A program made the translations under genes and the position numbers. A DNA stretch of 64,000 nucleotides. Origin: Neptuniibacter halophilus. GTDB taxonomy: Bacteria > Pseudomonadota > Gammaproteobacteria > Pseudomonadales > Balneatricaceae. The stretch's first letter is position 1, and every line of letters begins with the position of its first letter. The DNA lies in assembly GCF_030295765.1 (NCBI RefSeq), contig NZ_AP027292.1, positions 2,976,001 through 3,040,000 on the forward strand. Direction: 5' to 3'. Of this stretch, positions 54,963-62,764 are shown piece by piece. Below the pieces are notes generated by a model. It made no database searches. It saw only the letters and a list, made by a program, of their open reading frames with translations, and was not told the DNA's origin.

Positions 54963-55685
54963 TCAGCGGCTGCTGCCGGTCGCCTGCTGGATGAAGTTAT
55001 GCAGCAGTTCAGGGGTGCCTGCAAAGGCGATACCTTCACGAATATCCGCACTGATCGCGAGTTGCAGAGCGAACGCATCACGCTTTTCAATGGCGCTCAT
55101 CGCTTCATTATGACGGTCTACCAGATAGTGTTCTTCGAGCTTACTGGAGGCCAGGCGCATAAAGGGGCCCAGTTGTAACCAGAGGCTTTCTATCAGGGGG
55201 AGTGTGACCTGATGCGGGTTGGCGGTGTACAGGGCACGGTGGAAATTCTGGTTCAGTATATTCACCTGTTCGAGGTTCTCTTCGGCCTGGGCCTGATCAA
55301 TCAGATAGTCCAGATCACGCAGCTCCTGGAGGCGTTTGCTGTCTATATAGGGGAGTGCCCGGGCCGCTGCATGGGGTTCGATCGCAATGCGCGCTTCGCA
55401 GAGTTCATTGAACTTCATGGCGGTCATCTGCGGCACCATGACCCGGCGATTGCCCTGAATTTCCAGTGCATTTTCGGCGGCCAGTTGGCGCAGGGCTTCG
55501 CGTACCGGCATCGGGCTCACATCAAGAATGCCGGCCAGTTCGCGGATCGTCAGTGCCCGGCCAGGGAGTATCTGGCCGTTCATCACCGCGTTGCGCAGGG
55601 TCTGATATACCCACTGGGTGATAGTTACAGCGTCATCACGCTCAGTTAAGGTAATTTCTATGGGAGATTTCTTGTCCATGTGCAT
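54963..55685 (-). CDS. GntR-family (FadR/FCD subfamily) transcriptional regulator
   Basis: This 240-residue regulator has an N-terminal wHTH (LPGRALTIRELAGILDVSPM, PVREALRQLAAENAL) and a C-terminal FCD helical domain with the metal-binding-type pattern (NFHRALYTA, DRHNEAMSAI). Such proteins bind TNGTNNNACNA-like palindromes and respond to organic acids or amines. It sits between spuC and the puuA-like gene, and TGTGATCACA palindromes flank all three, so it is the best candidate to control this local regulon. Start may be ATG 55685 or 55679. Confidence 0.9.
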   Translation of the reverse strand: MHMDKKSPIEITLTERDDAVTITQWVYQTLRNAVMNGQILPGRALTIRELAGILDVSPMPVREALRQLAAENALEIQGNRRVMVPQMTAMKFNELCEARIAIEPHAAARALPYIDSKRLQELRDLDYLIDQAQAEENLEQVNILNQNFHRALYTANPHQVTLPLIESLWLQLGPFMRLASSKLEEHYLVDRHNEAMSAIEKRDAFALQLAISADIREGIAFAGTPELLHNFIQQATGSSR

Positions 55686-55707
55686 ATTGGCCTGGAAAAT
55701 TTCTTCT

Positions 55708-55736
55708 ATTCTAATGCGATCACGAATTTGGGTGAA
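55708..55736 (-). promoter_or_regulatory. gntR promoter with internal operator
   Basis: On the minus strand TTCACC (55731-55736), a 17-nt spacer and TAGAAT (55708-55713) form a promoter. The degenerate operator TGCGATCACG (55715-55724) lies in the spacer, consistent with autoregulation. Confidence 0.45.
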
Positions 55737-55776
55737 AGCCTTTTGCTATTAAAAGGGTTCTTGACCAAAAAATCAA

Positions 55777-55790
55777 AATGTGATCACATT
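55777..55790. promoter_or_regulatory. GntR-type operator candidate, puuA-like distal
   Basis: AATGTGATCACATT is a perfect 14-bp palindrome upstream of the glutamine-synthetase-family gene, with its centre 23 bp from the next site. Confidence 0.6.
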
Positions 55791-55799
55791 AATTAAAAG

Positions 55800-55814
55800 T
55801 TTGTGATCACATTT
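55800..55814. promoter_or_regulatory. GntR-type operator candidate, puuA-like proximal
   Basis: TTTGTGATCACATTT contains a perfect TGTGATCACA core (55802-55811). It lies just upstream of CTATTCTAAT (55827-55836), the likely -10 area of the puuA-like gene, in a position to block the promoter. Confidence 0.6.
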
Positions 55815-55959
55815 GCCGGATTTGCTCTATTCTAATACAGAGTGATGAAGCAGATTCGCTGAATGGACACGGTTATTCGCTGCACCTACGGAGCTGTGTT
55901 CGGAAACAGCCCGGTCACTAACCGGGCGACCACGCATCTTTGTGCGAGAGAGAATGTAT

Positions 55960-57297
55960 ATGTCTTCTAATAACGATAAAGAGTTTGATCTGTTCATAAC
56001 CGACCTGAACGGTAATCTGCGCGGTAAGCGGATGCCAGCTTCTGCTGCCAGTAAGGTCATGGAAGAGGGCGTTAAGCTGCCCCGTTCGGTCATCGGTTTT
56101 GATTTCTGGGGTGATGATGTGCTGGATAACGGTCTGGTGTTCGAGACCGGTGACAGCGATGGTATCTGTATGCCGGTACATGATGCACCTGTACCGGTAC
56201 CTTGGGCAGAATCTCCACGTAACCAGATTCTGGCTACTATGTTCAACCCGGATGGTACTCCGTTCAGCGCTGACCCGCGTCAGGCTCTGAATGCGGTGGT
56301 AGACCGCTTCAAAAAACTGGGTCTGACTCCGGTGGTTGCGACTGAACTTGAATTCTATCTGATGGATGGTAAGTCCGAAGAGACTCAGCGTCCTCAGCCA
56401 CCGGTTCTGGTGGAAGGTCACGGCCGTCGTCTGGCTGAAACTGATTGCTACTCCATCGATGAGATGGATGGTCTCTCCTCTTTCTTTGCTGAAGTTCGTG
56501 ATGTGTGTGAGCAGCAGGGCGTTCCGGCTGACACGATCATCTCTGAGCTGGGCCCGGGTCAGTTCGAAATTAACCTTAATCACGTACCTAACCCGATGCA
56601 GGCGGGTGATCAGGCAATTATGTTTAAGCGTCTGGTTCGTGGCATTGCGCGTAAGCATGGTTACTCCGCTACCTTTATGGCTAAACCCTACGCGAACAAG
56701 AGCGGTAACGGTTTCCACGTGCACTTCAGTCTGATCGACGAAGCCGGTAACAATGTATTCGACAACGGCGGTGATGAGGGTACTGATGTGCTCAAGCATG
56801 CGGTGGCCGGTCTGATGAATACCATGGCCGACAGCATGCTGGCGTTTGCGCCGCACATGAACTCCTACCGCCGCTTTATGGTGGGAGCGCATGCGCCAAC
56901 GTGCGCTAGCTGGGGTTATGAGAACCGTACCGTAGCCATCCGTATTCCGGAAAGCCCGCCGGTAGCCCGTCGTATTGAGCATCGAGTATCCGGTGCAGAT
57001 GCCAACCCGTATCTGGTGCTGGCAACCGTGCTCGCCGGCGCACTGTACGGTATTGAGAATAAACTGATGCCGCCTGCGCCAATTGATGGTGATGCTTACG
57101 CTGAAGAGAATCAGGATCTGGTTCTGCCGAATAAGTGGGATGATGCAACCGATATCTTCAGCCGCAGTGATGTACTGCGGGAGTATCTGGGTGAGGAGTT
57201 TGTCCGGGTATACACCGCAGCCAAACGTCAGGAACAGCGAAAACTTCACGCACAGATTTCTGACATTGAATACGAGTCTTACCTCGGATTCCTATGA
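55960..57297 (+). CDS. puuA: Glutamine synthetase family protein, probable gamma-glutamylputrescine synthetase
   Basis: This 445-residue GS-fold ligase probably adds glutamate to a polyamine with ATP, the first step of the gamma-glutamyl route. It shows the GS N-terminal pattern (DLNGNLRGKRMPAS), TELEFYLMDG, the SELGPGQFEINLNH and GNGFHVHFSL motifs, and the RRFMVGAHAPTCASWGYENR segment with a conserved arginine. It has no adenylylation-site tyrosine region as in GlnA that I can see. I start at ATG 55960, behind GAGAGA. Neighbours (spuC, GntR, potFGHI) support the polyamine role; substrate is inferred. Confidence 0.88.
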   Translation: MSSNNDKEFDLFITDLNGNLRGKRMPASAASKVMEEGVKLPRSVIGFDFWGDDVLDNGLVFETGDSDGICMPVHDAPVPVPWAESPRNQILATMFNPDGTPFSADPRQALNAVVDRFKKLGLTPVVATELEFYLMDGKSEETQRPQPPVLVEGHGRRLAETDCYSIDEMDGLSSFFAEVRDVCEQQGVPADTIISELGPGQFEINLNHVPNPMQAGDQAIMFKRLVRGIARKHGYSATFMAKPYANKSGNGFHVHFSLIDEAGNNVFDNGGDEGTDVLKHAVAGLMNTMADSMLAFAPHMNSYRRFMVGAHAPTCASWGYENRTVAIRIPESPPVARRIEHRVSGADANPYLVLATVLAGALYGIENKLMPPAPIDGDAYAEENQDLVLPNKWDDATDIFSRSDVLREYLGEEFVRVYTAAKRQEQRKLHAQISDIEYESYLGFL

Positions 57298-57614
57298 TGA
57301 ATTGCCCCGGCGGGAGCGGAAAATCTGCTCCTCCCGGGGCAAAATACCCTTTGGGGGGTATATAGATGGCGCAGTGGGTCACGTAAATTTTAAGACAACG
57401 TAACAATTGCGTCAGGAGAAGCTCGAAGAAGCTTCCCAAACTAGGCCAAAGCGCCAGTGCCTTAAGCCGAAATGCTGAGGGGCTGGGCTGGATAATAAAA
57501 AAAACAAAGAGTTTCTGTAGAGTGACTGCCAGACCGATCAGGTTGATAGCGCTGTCAGAAATGCTGAATGACAAGTGTTTTTTAACACCTGCCGTGCCTA
57601 AATGGAGAATGTAT
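57298..57614. other. Intergenic region puuA-like / potF
   Basis: This 317-nt gap has several hairpins: TGCCCCGG...CCGGGGCA with a second inner GGGAGC/GCTCC stem (57303-57341) right after the stop codon, TACCC/GGGTA (57346-57361), GAAGCT/AGCTTC (about 57419-57438), and GTGTT/AACAC (57575-57588). None ends in a U-run. No separate gene is seen. A weak link between the puuA-like gene and potF transcription is likely. Confidence 0.5.
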
Positions 57615-58709
57615 ATGCACCACACTAAACTTGGCTTGGCCGTTGCGCTGAGTGCTGCTATTTCTACTTCTGCGATCGCAGAAGATAAAGTGCTGAACGT
57701 CTACAACTGGTCCGATTACGTTGACCCGGCCATTATCACCGCCTTCGAAGAGAAGACGGGTATCAAAGTAAACTACGATGTTTATGATTCCAACGAGGTA
57801 CTGGAAGCCAAGCTGATGTCCGGCGGCAGCGGCTACGACATTGTTGTACCGACCGGTGCTTTCCTGGAACGTCAGGTTCAGGCGGGTATCTATGCTGAAA
57901 TCGATCGTTCCAAGCTGACCAACTACGGTAATCTGGACACTGTTCTGACGGATAAGATTGCCCGTCACGATCCGGATAACAAACACAATGTACCCTGGGC
58001 ATGGGGCACCATTGGTCTGGGTTACAACGAAGCGATGGTTAAAGAGCGTCTGGGTGAAAATGCTCAGCTCGATTCTCTGGATATGATCTTCAAACCCGAA
58101 GTGGCTGCGAAACTGGCAGATTGCGGTATCGGCCTGCTGGACTCTCCGGCGGAAGTGATCTCCGTTGCTCTGAACTACCTGGGTCTGGATCCTAACTCTG
58201 AAAACAAGGGTGATCTGAAAAAGGCTAAGGAACTGCTGGATTCTGTACGTCCAAGCATCAAATACTTCAACTCCAGTAAATACATTGCCGATCTGGCCAG
58301 CGGTGAGATCTGTGTAGCACTGGGTTATAACGGTGACGTGCTGCAGTCTCAGAGCCGTGCGGATGAAAACAACCTGGGCCAGACGATCGGCTACAGCATC
58401 CCAAAAGAGGGCACAATGGTCTGGTTTGACCTGATGGCGATCCCTGCTGATGCACCGCACCCGGAAGCAGCCCATAAGTTTATTGACCACATGCTCGAAG
58501 CCGAAAGTGGCGCGGGTATTGCTAACTACGTTTACTACGCCGTGGCTAACAAAGCGGCTGAACCACTGCTGGATAAGGAAGTGTCTGGCAATCCGGGTAT
58601 TTACCCATCTGAAGAGGTTAAAGCTAACCTGTTCACACAGAACGCGCATACCGCTAAGTTCGACCGTGCTCTGACACGTGCCTGGACCAGCGTGAAAACA
58701 GGACGTTGA
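57615..58709 (+). CDS. potF: Polyamine ABC transporter, periplasmic binding protein (PotF/SpuD-E-like)
   Basis: This 364-residue periplasmic protein has a signal peptide (HTKLGLAVALSAAISTSAIA) and the PotF/SpuD signature KVLNVYNWSDYVDPAIITAFE, plus GYDIVVPTGAFLERQ and NVPWAWGTIGLGYNE. It binds putrescine or spermidine in relatives; specificity is not readable here. GGAGA precedes ATG 57615. A stem-loop and a structured leader separate it from potG. Confidence 0.95.
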   Translation: MHHTKLGLAVALSAAISTSAIAEDKVLNVYNWSDYVDPAIITAFEEKTGIKVNYDVYDSNEVLEAKLMSGGSGYDIVVPTGAFLERQVQAGIYAEIDRSKLTNYGNLDTVLTDKIARHDPDNKHNVPWAWGTIGLGYNEAMVKERLGENAQLDSLDMIFKPEVAAKLADCGIGLLDSPAEVISVALNYLGLDPNSENKGDLKKAKELLDSVRPSIKYFNSSKYIADLASGEICVALGYNGDVLQSQSRADENNLGQTIGYSIPKEGTMVWFDLMAIPADAPHPEAAHKFIDHMLEAESGAGIANYVYYAVANKAAEPLLDKEVSGNPGIYPSEEVKANLFTQNAHTAKFDRALTRAWTSVKTGR

Positions 58710-58716
58710 TAATGCC

Positions 58717-58737
58717 GGGGGAAGCAACGCTTCCCCC
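58717..58737 (+). other. Stem-loop after potF
   Basis: GGGGGAAGC (58717-58725), loop AAC, GCTTCCCCC (58729-58737) forms a strong 9-bp hairpin 7 nt past the potF stop, without a U-run. It could stabilise the potF message or attenuate the downstream permease genes. Confidence 0.7.
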
Positions 58738-58804
58738 AACTGCCTCTGGCGAGTTACTAACTAAGTGTTCTGTTTGAAGAATGTTTACTTAGTGACTTCC
58801 AACC

Positions 58805-58865
58805 GGGGAATGATGCTGCTCATCAGGGTTCTATGTTGTAACTCAGCAGATAACACCTATTCCCC
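58805..58865 (+). other. Structured leader upstream of potG
   Basis: Nested inverted repeats GGGGAAT (58805-58811) / ATTCCCC (58859-58865), with inner CTGCT / AGCAG, can fold into a long-armed element ending 29 nt before potG ATG. A 19-codon open frame (ATG 58810 to TGA 58869) lies inside it but has no proper ribosome site. The element is described by sequence only. Confidence 0.4.
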
Positions 58866-58894
58866 TTGATAATAATAAGTAACCGAGGTTTGTT

Positions 58895-60058
58895 ATGACT
58901 TCCTCTCAGCCGATCGATACGCAGAACTCTACAGCAGCGAGCAAAACGCCTCTGTGGAAACAGGCTGGCGCCGAGCCATTCCTGAAAATTGAAAACGTCA
59001 CCAAAAAATTTGGTGAGTTTACTGCCGTCGACAATATCTCTCTGGATATCTACAAGAACGAGCTGTTCTGTCTTCTGGGTGGTTCCGGTTCCGGGAAAAG
59101 TACCCTGCTGCGAATGCTGGCAGGTTTTGAGTCGCCGACCAGCGGCCGGATTCTGATCGATGGCGTTGACATGGCGGGTATTCAGCCATGGAAACGTCCG
59201 GTCAACATGATGTTCCAGTCTTACGCGCTGTTTCCTCATCTGACGGTAGAGGACAACGTGGCATTTGGCCTGAAGCGTGAAGGTGTCAGCCGTAACGAAG
59301 TGAAACAGCGTGTCGCGCAGATGCTGGATATGGTTCAGCTCGGCCACCTCGGCAAGCGTAAGCCGCATCAGTTGTCCGGTGGTCAGCGTCAGCGTGTTGC
59401 CCTGGCCCGTTCACTGGTGAAACGCCCGAAATTGCTGCTGCTGGATGAGCCGCTGGGTGCACTGGATAAAAAACTGCGTGAAGAGACCCAGTTTGAGCTG
59501 ATCAATATTCAGGAAGAGCTCGGCGTTACCTTCGTTGTGGTAACGCATGATCAGGAAGAGGCGATGACACTGGCCAGCCGTATCGGTGTTATGAACCACG
59601 GTGTCATTGTGCAGACCGACGAACCGCACGATGTATACGAATATCCAAACAGCAAATTTGTCGCGGAGTTTATCGGTTCGGTTAACCTGTTCGAAGGCAA
59701 GGTGGTTGAAGACCAGCCATCGTTTGTACGTATCGAATCGGCTGAAGCCGGTGCCACTCTGTTTGTTAACCACGGTATCAGTTGTGCACCGGAGCAGATT
59801 GTGCACGTTGCGCTGCGTCCTGAGAAGATCAAGATCAGCCACGATAAACCGGAAGGTCATGTGAACTGCATTCAGGGTGAAATCGAAGAGATCGCCTACA
59901 TGGGCAGCCTGTCGGTATACCGGGTACGTCTGCCAAGCGGCAAGGAAGTACGGGTTACGCAGCCTAACTTCAATCGCCACATGGGCGAGCGTTTCACCTG
60001 GCACGATAAAGTGTTCCTCTCCTGGGATGAAGACAGCAGCGTGGTACTGACATCATGA
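58895..60058 (+). CDS. potG: Polyamine ABC transporter, ATP-binding protein (PotG-like)
   Basis: This 387-residue ATPase has Walker A LLGGSGSGKST, signature LSGGQRQRVALARSL, Walker B LLLLDEPLGALDKKLR and a C-terminal TOBE-type regulatory domain (VNLFEGKVVEDQ; MGSLSVYRVRLPSG), the usual arrangement of PotG/SpuF. CGAGG precedes the ATG. Its last 4 bases overlap potH. Confidence 0.95.
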   Translation: MTSSQPIDTQNSTAASKTPLWKQAGAEPFLKIENVTKKFGEFTAVDNISLDIYKNELFCLLGGSGSGKSTLLRMLAGFESPTSGRILIDGVDMAGIQPWKRPVNMMFQSYALFPHLTVEDNVAFGLKREGVSRNEVKQRVAQMLDMVQLGHLGKRKPHQLSGGQRQRVALARSLVKRPKLLLLDEPLGALDKKLREETQFELINIQEELGVTFVVVTHDQEEAMTLASRIGVMNHGVIVQTDEPHDVYEYPNSKFVAEFIGSVNLFEGKVVEDQPSFVRIESAEAGATLFVNHGISCAPEQIVHVALRPEKIKISHDKPEGHVNCIQGEIEEIAYMGSLSVYRVRLPSGKEVRVTQPNFNRHMGERFTWHDKVFLSWDEDSSVVLTS

Positions 60059-61008
60059 GTACTTCAACCGGATCAGCGTGGATTAATGGTCCTTCGTCAC
60101 GAATGACCAAATATAACTTCCTCAGCCGTATTAACTGGGGACGTCTTGCGGTAGTCGCTGTGCCTGCACTCTGGCTGGCGATCTTCTTCTTTATCCCGTT
60201 TCTGGTGGTATTCAAGATCTCGCTGTCTGAAACCGCCATTGCCATCCCTCCTTATACCTCGATTGTGGAGTGGGATCTGGAAGAAGCCTATCTGGCGTTA
60301 AAACTGAATCTGGGTAACTACCTGTTCCTGATTGAGGATGCGTTCTATCTGGATGCTTACCTCAGCTCGATCAAGATTGCTGCGATCTCCACCTTCTTTA
60401 CACTGCTGGTGGCTTTCCCGATCGCTTACATGATTGCCCGCAGTGAAGGTGGCAAACGTGCACTGTTGCTGGCGTTGGTGATTCTGCCGTTCTGGACCTC
60501 TTTTCTGCTGCGTGTTTACGCCTGGATGGGTTTCCTGAAAAAGAACGGTATTGTGAATGAGTTTCTGCTCTCCATCGGTCTGATCGATCAGCCGCTGGTA
60601 ATGTTGCAGACGGATTTCGCGGTCTATCTGGGTATCGTTTATACCTATCTGCCGTTTATGGTGCTGCCGCTATACAGCGCGCTGGAGAAAATGGATATGA
60701 CGCTGCTTGAAGCGGCTGAAGATCTGGGCGCACGTCCGGTCACCAGCTTCTTCCTGGTAACGCTGCCGATGGCGATTCCGGGCGTTATTGCCGGCTGTCT
60801 GCTGGTATTTATTCCGGCGGTAGGTGAGTTTGTCATTCCGGCATTGCTGGGTGGTTCCGATACGCTGATGATAGGTCGGGTATTGTGGGACGAGTTCTTC
60901 CTTAACCGTGACTGGCCGATGGCATCCGCCGTGGCAATTGTCATGCTGGTGGTGTTGGTGTTGCCGATCATGCTGATCCGCAACGGTCAGGGTAAAGAGG
61001 AGGCCTAG
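60055..61008 (+). CDS. potH: Polyamine ABC transporter, permease PotH-like
   Basis: This 317-residue inner-membrane permease has six helices and the EAA loop EAAEDLGARPVTSFFLVTLPM, and opens with the PotB/PotH-type ALWLAIFFFIPFLVVFKISLSE. It pairs with PotI. It starts within the last bases of potG (ATGA overlap), indicating translational coupling. Confidence 0.94.
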   Translation: MSTSTGSAWINGPSSRMTKYNFLSRINWGRLAVVAVPALWLAIFFFIPFLVVFKISLSETAIAIPPYTSIVEWDLEEAYLALKLNLGNYLFLIEDAFYLDAYLSSIKIAAISTFFTLLVAFPIAYMIARSEGGKRALLLALVILPFWTSFLLRVYAWMGFLKKNGIVNEFLLSIGLIDQPLVMLQTDFAVYLGIVYTYLPFMVLPLYSALEKMDMTLLEAAEDLGARPVTSFFLVTLPMAIPGVIAGCLLVFIPAVGEFVIPALLGGSDTLMIGRVLWDEFFLNRDWPMASAVAIVMLVVLVLPIMLIRNGQGKEEA

Positions 61009-61010
61009 TC

Positions 61011-61826
61011 ATGAAACGCAGATCTTTATTTCTTAACTTTTCGGCGGGTTTTGGTTTTCTGTTCCTGTACGCGCCAATCATTGCCCTGATTGTTTACAGC
61101 TTTAACAAATCCAAGCTGGTAACGGTGTGGGGTGGCTGGTCACTGAAATGGTACGGTGAACTGTTCCGGAACGAACAGATTATCGATGCGGCATTGCTCA
61201 GTCTGAAAATCGCCTTTATCAGTGCCACGGCTGCCGTGGTGCTGGGCACCATGGCCGGGTTTGTCCTGAGCCGTTTCGGACCGTTCCGCGGCAAGATGAT
61301 TCTGTCTGGCTGGATCACTGCCCCTCTGGTCATGCCAGAGGTCATCACAGGTCTTTCTCTGTTGCTGCTGTTTGTTGCGATGGAAGGGCTGTTTGGATGG
61401 CCGTCAGGTCGTGGTACCGGCACTATCATTATTGCCCATGTCACCTTCTGTATGGCGTACGTTGCGGTGATTGTGCAGTCCCGGCTGGCATCGATGGATG
61501 AAACTCTCGAAGAAGCAGCGATGGATCTGGGCGCCAAGCCAAGCTCTCTGTTCTTTCTGGTAACGTTGCCGCTGATTGCTCCGGCGATTATCTCCGGCTG
61601 GCTGCTGTCGTTCACCTTGTCTCTGGATGATCTGGTTATTGCCAGCTTCGTATCCGGACCGGGTAACAGCACACTGCCAATGGTGATCTTCTCCAAAGTA
61701 CGTCTGGGTGTAACCCCGGAAGTGAACGCGCTGGCTACGATCATGATTGCGATTGTCGCACTGGGTGTTATTGCCGCGATGTTCCAGATGCGCCGTCAGG
61801 CACGTCTGCTGGCCAAGCCGGAGTAA
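61011..61826 (+). CDS. potI: Polyamine ABC transporter, permease PotI-like
   Basis: This 271-residue permease has six helices, the N-terminal FLYAPIIALIVYSFNKSKLV, and an EAA loop EAAMDLGAKPSSLFFLVTLPL; a DLVIASFVSGPGNSTLP segment is typical of PotC/PotI. It is 2 nt after potH. A 10-bp inverted repeat (CAGGGCGCTG 61851-61860 / CAGCGCCCTG 61873-61882) follows in the gap, without a U-run. Confidence 0.94.
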   Translation: MKRRSLFLNFSAGFGFLFLYAPIIALIVYSFNKSKLVTVWGGWSLKWYGELFRNEQIIDAALLSLKIAFISATAAVVLGTMAGFVLSRFGPFRGKMILSGWITAPLVMPEVITGLSLLLLFVAMEGLFGWPSGRGTGTIIIAHVTFCMAYVAVIVQSRLASMDETLEEAAMDLGAKPSSLFFLVTLPLIAPAIISGWLLSFTLSLDDLVIASFVSGPGNSTLPMVIFSKVRLGVTPEVNALATIMIAIVALGVIAAMFQMRRQARLLAKPE

Positions 61827-61913
61827 TTCCGGCCTGGATCAACTTTAAAACAGGGCGCTGTGCCTGCACCCTCAGCGCCCTGAGTTCTATGTCATAAGCT
61901 ACAGGTATAAGTA

Positions 61914-62633
61914 ATGAAAATTGGTATCCTCGCGACCGGAATCACCCCGGATGAGTTACTGAATGAATATGGCTCCTACGCGGATATGTTTGTTCAGCTA
62001 TTTGATCAGGCTCAGCGTAAGTTTGAATATGAAGTTTTTGACGTTCGCGAAGGAGAATTCCCGGGCGGTGCAGAACAGTGCGATGGCTGGATCATCACCG
62101 GTTCCAAGTTCAACGTGTATCAGAACCTGCCGTGGATGCAGCAGCTTAAGCAGTTGATTCTGGAAATCCATGCGGCGAATAAGCCGATGATCGGTATCTG
62201 TTTTGGCCACCAGATTATTGCCGAGGCGTTTGGCGGTAAAGTTGATAAATATCCGGGTGGCTGGGGTGTAGGTCTGCACAGCTATGAACTGCGCGGTGCA
62301 ACCCAGTTTATTAAAGCGGCACCGACCTCTTTCACCATCAGTGCGATGCATCAGGATCAGGTACTTAATAAGCCTGATAATGCTCAGGTCTTCGCCTGCT
62401 CTGACTTCTGTCAGTATGCCGGTCTGATCTACGATGATCGTATTATCACCTTCCAGGCACATCCTGAATTTAACGTCTCCTATGAAGAGGCGCTGGTGGA
62501 TCTGCGTAAAGGCGCAGTGATTCCAACCGACACTGCAGAGCAGGGCCTGACAACTCTGCGCAGTGACAATGCGGCAACCGACTCCGTTGCGGTGGCTCAC
62601 TGGATGGCGGACTTCCTCGAGGCTCGCGCCTGA
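61914..62633 (+). CDS. Class I glutamine amidotransferase (GMP-synthase-like GATase1)
   Basis: This 239-residue stand-alone GATase1 has the nucleophile Cys96 in GICFGHQ, and His183-Pro-Glu185 in FQAHPEF, so the Cys-His-Glu triad is complete. It resembles GMP-synthase-type GATase1 proteins more than the C26 peptidase PuuD. Its place behind potFGHI suggests hydrolysis of a gamma-glutamyl polyamine product or glutamine-dependent transfer; that is inference. It ends at a good terminator. Confidence 0.87.
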   Translation: MKIGILATGITPDELLNEYGSYADMFVQLFDQAQRKFEYEVFDVREGEFPGGAEQCDGWIITGSKFNVYQNLPWMQQLKQLILEIHAANKPMIGICFGHQIIAEAFGGKVDKYPGGWGVGLHSYELRGATQFIKAAPTSFTISAMHQDQVLNKPDNAQVFACSDFCQYAGLIYDDRIITFQAHPEFNVSYEEALVDLRKGAVIPTDTAEQGLTTLRSDNAATDSVAVAHWMADFLEARA

Positions 62634-62647
62634 TTCCGATTGTAATG

Positions 62648-62672
62648 CGGCTACCCACGGGTAGCCGTTTTT
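62648..62672 (+). terminator. Terminator of the pot/GATase operon
   Basis: CGGCTACCC (62648-62656), loop AC, GGGTAGCCG (62659-62667), then TTTTTG. It closes the transport-GATase transcription unit. Confidence 0.85.
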
Positions 62673-62764
62673 GTTTCCTCAATGCCACGCAGATAGGGTG
62701 GCCGGAGCTCCTCGATTATAGCTGGAGCAGGCGCCTGCAGGTGGTTGCTGTGCAGGGGTAACCC

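Noticed and set aside
58810..58869. A 19-codon ORF in the potG leader as a second leader peptide
   Set aside because: GGGGA is directly adjacent to the ATG, so spacing is wrong, and the frame may only reflect the inverted repeat.
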